This document shows positions 39,907 to 42,665 of a DNA stretch of 42,665 nt, in pieces. This DNA is from an uncultured Bacilli bacterium. Its GTDB lineage: Bacteria > Bacillota_I > Bacilli_A > RFN20 > CAG-826. The notes under the pieces are model-generated. The model was not told where the DNA came from. It saw nothing but the letters and a program-made list of their open reading frames with translations, and ran no database searches. The position numbers and the translations under genes were made by a program. The DNA lies in NCBI GenBank assembly GCA_944375905.1, contig CALWAS010000014.1:1-42665 (forward strand), in the 5' to 3' direction. The number at the start of each line of letters is the position of its first letter. Position 1 is the stretch's first letter.

Positions 39907-41012
39907 AGAGAAAAGATGCGGAAGAAGCGCTCATCAAGGCCGCCAATTCGATGAAGATCGAAGACGACCTCGAGGATACTTTTCGCTTGGTCAAGGCCAA
40001 CTCCCCCCTGACTTCTCCCGTTCCCGAGCCCGAAACTCGGAAAAGAAAGGGAAGGGCATACCGCGGGATTCTCGTTTTCGGAGCGGCCGCTTCGGTTGCC
40101 TGCGTCGGCCTTTTCGTCGGCCTTTCTTTCATCCCGCCGGCGAACGTTCCCTCCGTTTCCGTTTCCGGAAGCCAGCCGACGGAAATCCCCGCGACATCGG
40201 TGCCGACGCCGTCGACCCTTTCGAGCGAGGAAGCCAATGCCTTCGCCAAACAAGCCGTTTCCCTGCTTTCGCTTGCTTCCTCCTTTTCTGGCGATGCCGC
40301 GCCTATCTCCAGAGGAAACCGCCTGAATGCGCGTTTCGATAGGGGAGACAATGCCGACTTCTCGCTAAGCGACGCCCAAAAGAACGAAATCGCCGCCGAC
40401 ATCGATTCCTTCATTTACATGGTCGAAGAGTTCAGCCGGAGCGATTCCTTCGTCATTGATCTCGTGAGCGACGATACGTCGATCAGAGTCGAAGACGGGA
40501 GCGACGTCTATCTCATCGACTACCAGGAAACCCAGATAAGCGCTGCCGTTTCCCTCTTCGAAGGCACCATTTCCTTCGATGGCTCTAGCGTCTATCGCTT
40601 TGAGGGGGCAATCGAGGAAAAGGGAGCGGAAAAGGAAGTTGAGATGCGTCTCGACCTCGAAGGAATAACCATCAAGGTCGAACAGGAAATCGAACAAGGG
40701 GAAAACGAGTATTCCTATTCGTTTATAAAAGACGGGGAAAGCAAACCTTATCGCAGCGTCGAGTTCGAGCGCGAAATCGCGGGGCGGGAAAACGAGAGCA
40801 GCATCGAAATCGAGGAGGAAGGACTCAAGCGCAGCTGCGAGTTCGAGCATCTCGATGGCGATGGGCTAGGCGACCATTTCCGGGCCGAATACGAAAAGGA
40901 GGAGATGGGCGGCGCCGAGATAGAGGCCGAAGTCTACGTCAGGAAAACGGGCGAAGGCTCCCATTCCTATACGTTTGGCGACGGCTACGTTACGAACATC
41001 GATCGCCGCTGA
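39903..41012 (+). CDS. single-span membrane protein, probable anti-sigma factor
   Basis: 369 residues: a charged cytoplasmic head (1-53), one membrane segment (about 54-77, GILVFGAAASVACVGLFVGLSF), a proline/serine-rich spacer and an extracytoplasmic domain rich in Glu and beta-strand pattern (about 140-365). This is the layout of membrane anti-sigma factors, and it is translationally coupled to the sigma gene, but no known anti-sigma domain is recognisable in the short head. The outer domain resembles the body of the co-regulated lipoprotein: compare VEQEIEQGENEYSYSFI with ISQEMEFLENEYEYKLV, each followed by a similar strand series. A terminator follows. Confidence 0.65.
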   Translation: MKRKDAEEALIKAANSMKIEDDLEDTFRLVKANSPLTSPVPEPETRKRKGRAYRGILVFGAAASVACVGLFVGLSFIPPANVPSVSVSGSQPTEIPATSVPTPSTLSSEEANAFAKQAVSLLSLASSFSGDAAPISRGNRLNARFDRGDNADFSLSDAQKNEIAADIDSFIYMVEEFSRSDSFVIDLVSDDTSIRVEDGSDVYLIDYQETQISAAVSLFEGTISFDGSSVYRFEGAIEEKGAEKEVEMRLDLEGITIKVEQEIEQGENEYSYSFIKDGESKPYRSVEFEREIAGRENESSIEIEEEGLKRSCEFEHLDGDGLGDHFRAEYEKEEMGGAEIEAEVYVRKTGEGSHSYTFGDGYVTNIDRR

Positions 41013-41033
41013 AGACAATCGGCTTAAGCGGCT

Positions 41034-41060
41034 GCCGCCTCATAGGCGGCTTTTCTTTTC
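41034..41060 (+). terminator. terminator after the sigma operon
   Basis: GCCGCC-TCATA-GGCGGC, perfect 6-bp stem, then TTTTCTTTTC. It lies 21 bases after the stop of the anti-sigma-like gene. Confidence 0.85.
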
Positions 41061-41101
41061 TTTGAAAAGAATTTAATCGATGGCGAAAAAATGTGATTTT
41101 C

Positions 41102-41136
41102 GTTGTAATAAAAACGGCATCTTGTCCGTTTGGTAG
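41102..41136 (+). promoter_or_regulatory. ECF-type promoter of the lipoprotein gene
   Basis: GTTGTAATAAAAA (41102-41114), 11 bases, CCGTTTGGTAG (41126-41136): both blocks are identical to those of the sigma operon with the same spacing, while the 11 bases between differ. A GGGGC-TCGA-GCCCC hairpin (41143-41156) sits in the leader. Confidence 0.75.
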
Positions 41137-41181
41137 GCGTAAGGGGCTCGAGCCCCGGAAAGTGAGTAAAGAAAACTGAAT

Positions 41182-42138
41182 ATGAAAAAGAACGGACTTC
41201 TACTTGCCCTCGGAGCGGGCCTCATCCTTGCCTCCTGCACTGGAGGAAAGGTCGTCGGAACGACCTCGGAGTCGGTTGGGGACACGACGCTCCCGATCGA
41301 TACCTCCGTGCCGGGTACGGGCAGCGTCCAAGACGACGACACGACCTACCTCGCCCAGTCGATTATGTCGATCAACCTTCTTGGCGGCAGCTCGGCAAGC
41401 CCTCTGGGCCTAAGGAAGACTTCCCCCAGCATCAGCCCGACGATTTACGACGAAGCGGCCGAGGAAATACTATCCGGAATCGAAGGCGTCGCCTCCATCG
41501 TAAATTTCAATCCCCAGTCGATCCAGGAATCGGCCTCCGACCGCGAGGGGTATGCGAAGCTATACACCATCACCCTTTCCTCAATCGAGGGAGATAGCGA
41601 AACCTATTCCCTCTATTTCAACGAGACGACGAGGACCAATAACGAAGGTCGCGACGAGGTCGAGACCATCACGACCCTCAAGGGACTGGCGATCAAGGAC
41701 GGGGTCGAATATACCCTCTCCGGAAAAAGGACCGTCGAGATCGAGGGACGCGAGGAAGAAACCGAACTCGAGCTCCGGATTTCCGTCGATAGCCTTAACT
41801 ACGTCGACATCTCGCAGGAAATGGAATTCCTCGAAAACGAGTATGAGTACAAGCTCGTCGAGGGCGGAAGGACTATCAAGGAAGAGGAATTCGAAATCGA
41901 GCAGGGTCGCAACGGGATGCTAGCCGTTACCTTGGAACGCGAAATCCAAGGCCAGGAATTCGAGATGACCGTGCTATCCAACGAAGGCACGATCATCGGA
42001 GCCATGGTCGAGGTCGAAATCCGGGGACTGGGCGAAATCACCGGGGAAATAACCCTCTCGAAAAACGAGCAGGGAGCGGATGTCTACACGTTGAAATTCC
42101 GCGGCTACGACAAGGTCTATACGAAAGTCGTGGCTTAA
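41182..42138 (+). CDS. lipoprotein of the sigma-factor module
   Basis: 318 residues with a lipoprotein signal peptide (MKKNGLLLALGAGLILASC, lipidated C19) and a Thr/Ser/Gly-rich spacer. The remainder (about 95-318) is strand-rich and acidic, with repeated short amphipathic strands. The region about 165-300 resembles the outer domain of the anti-sigma-like protein encoded just before it, suggesting a gene duplication. Its promoter is the twin of the sigma operon's. No enzyme motif is seen. A sensing, buffering or envelope-binding role as partner or target of the sigma system is inference. It ends at a terminator that carries an IS-like insertion. Confidence 0.75.
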   Translation: MKKNGLLLALGAGLILASCTGGKVVGTTSESVGDTTLPIDTSVPGTGSVQDDDTTYLAQSIMSINLLGGSSASPLGLRKTSPSISPTIYDEAAEEILSGIEGVASIVNFNPQSIQESASDREGYAKLYTITLSSIEGDSETYSLYFNETTRTNNEGRDEVETITTLKGLAIKDGVEYTLSGKRTVEIEGREEETELELRISVDSLNYVDISQEMEFLENEYEYKLVEGGRTIKEEEFEIEQGRNGMLAVTLEREIQGQEFEMTVLSNEGTIIGAMVEVEIRGLGEITGEITLSKNEQGADVYTLKFRGYDKVYTKVVA

Positions 42139-42152
42139 GCCGAAGAACAAAA

Positions 42153-42240
42153 AAAGAAACCCCTGTTCTGAAGTGAGCCCCAAATGTTGGACAAACCAAC
42201 AGGAGGGGCTCACTTCATTCTGCAGGGGGTTTTTCTTGTT
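42153..42240. terminator. bidirectional terminator interrupted by an IS-like palindrome
   Basis: AAACCCCTG (42157-42165) would pair with CAGGGGG-TTTTTCTT (42223-42237). The two arms are separated by the 49-base palindrome at 42169-42217. Removing that insert and one TTC copy leaves a compact hairpin with a 5-base loop between convergent genes, with T-runs on both strands. Confidence 0.7.
42169..42217. mobile_element. 49-base IS3-like miniature palindrome
   Basis: TGAAGTGAGCCCC (42169-42181) and GGGGCTCACTTCA (42205-42217) are perfect 13-bp inverted repeats. Inside, TGTTGG/CCAACA form a second stem around ACAAA. TTC flanks both sides (42166-42168 and 42218-42220), a 3-bp duplication as IS3-family elements make. 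The tips TG...CA and the CCCCAAATGTTGGACA string resemble IS150-group ends. I read it as an element deleted down to its two ends, or a MITE. Confidence 0.65.
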
Positions 42241-42247
42241 TTGGTTC

Positions 42248-42665
42248 CTATTGGTCCTTTTCGTCGTGGTCGATGGCCTTCGGGCCGTCGATGGGTTCTT
42301 TCTCCTTTGCCTCGACGTCTATGGCATCGTGCTTCTCGTCGACGACGTCGGAAGCGGCGGGTTCTTCTGCGCTTTCCGTCTCCGCGGTTGCCGCTTTCGC
42401 TGCCTTCTTTGCGGCGATTCGCTCCTTGGCGAGGACGATTGTCCGAACAAGCAAGGCTATTCCGATGAGAGCAAGAAGGATGCCGACGATGATGAGGACG
42501 ACTCGAACGAAGTTATTGGCATCGCCCATGTAGACGAGAACGACGATCCCAAGCCCCAAGGCAACAAGGCCGAGCAGGATTTGGACCACCGGAAGGGTGG
42601 CATTGTAGAGCTTGCGGACGAGGAAGCCGATGGCAAAGGCGACGAGGCTTGTCCCGCCGACGATG
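42248..42665 (-). CDS. membrane protein with acidic tail (partial, N-terminus outside window)
   Basis: The minus-strand frame stays open from the window edge to TAG 42248, so the gene begins outside the window. A GTG at 42589 is only an internal codon: hydrophobic sequence (VALVAF-like segment and FLVRKLYNATLP) continues upstream. At least three membrane segments are visible, followed by a Lys/Ala-rich then Glu/Asp-rich cytoplasmic tail of about 60 residues. No family is recognised. It converges on the lipoprotein gene at a shared terminator. Confidence 0.7.
   Translation of the reverse strand, partial: IVGGTSLVAFAIGFLVRKLYNATLPVVQILLGLVALGLGIVVLVYMGDANNFVRVVLIIVGILLALIGIALLVRTIVLAKERIAAKKAAKAATAETESAEEPAASDVVDEKHDAIDVEAKEKEPIDGPKAIDHDEKDQ

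Noticed and set aside
1-42665. CRISPR array, rRNA or tRNA genes, intact transposase, prophage
   Set aside because: None was seen on either strand; the only repeats are the short palindromes described.
1-42665. Mycoplasma-type code (TGA = Trp)
   Set aside because: Many well-aligned genes end at TGA and RF2 is present with its UGA-dependent frameshift.

Overview
The window looks like a chromosomal segment of a moderately high-GC, low-complexity member of the Bacilli/Firmicutes. It may belong to one of the uncultured gut lineages near RF39/Erysipelotrichia, but that placement is inference from gene content and order only. Firmicutes signs are the dnaX-ebfC-recR-tmk-holB-ricT-rsmI run, comFA-comFC, secA-prfB-uvrB and YfhO. 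TGA is used as a normal stop in many genes and a release factor 2 gene with its frameshift is present, so the code is standard and not the Mycoplasma code.

Layout: 1-2800 is accessory. It holds a truncated unknown gene, a probable exonuclease remnant, about 560 bases without a recognisable gene, an AbiE-type toxin-antitoxin pair with promoter and operator-like palindrome, and debris resembling IS3-family ends. 2808-6574 holds an M24 peptidase divergent from a GH2 glycosidase and a HAD phosphatase. 6616-10133 is an agmatine-route polyamine operon in which arginine decarboxylase and agmatine deiminase are fused, followed by N-carbamoylputrescine amidase. 10077-13551 has a previously hidden 33-residue membrane protein, an MntP-like exporter, a surface 5'-nucleotidase lipoprotein and a patatin. 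13557-20121 has an RluA pseudouridine synthase, a DUF1538 transporter, a tandem PII-like regulator and YfhO, all overlapping. 20133-26305 is the replication/repair operon on the minus strand. 26381-31148 carries prfA-prmC-tsaC-rpiB and comFA-comFC. 31215-37833 carries secA-prfB-uvrB-HAD and secG. 37907-39303 pairs folD with a divergent ThyX-like protein. 39319-42138 is an ECF sigma / membrane anti-sigma-like / lipoprotein module with two near-identical promoters. A partial membrane gene closes the window.

Three themes run through the window. First, most genes that begin a transcription unit have a -10 box (TAAAAT or TATAAT) only 5-11 bases before the start codon and no Shine-Dalgarno sequence, while downstream genes have one and often overlap by ATGA. 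This suggests leaderless first cistrons. Second, several proteins are fused or duplicated forms (decarboxylase-deiminase, tandem PII, tandem DUF1538). Third, the sigma-factor module looks like a self-contained envelope-signalling system whose membrane component and target lipoprotein share a paralogous domain. This module and the polyamine fusion are the best candidates for undescribed biology.
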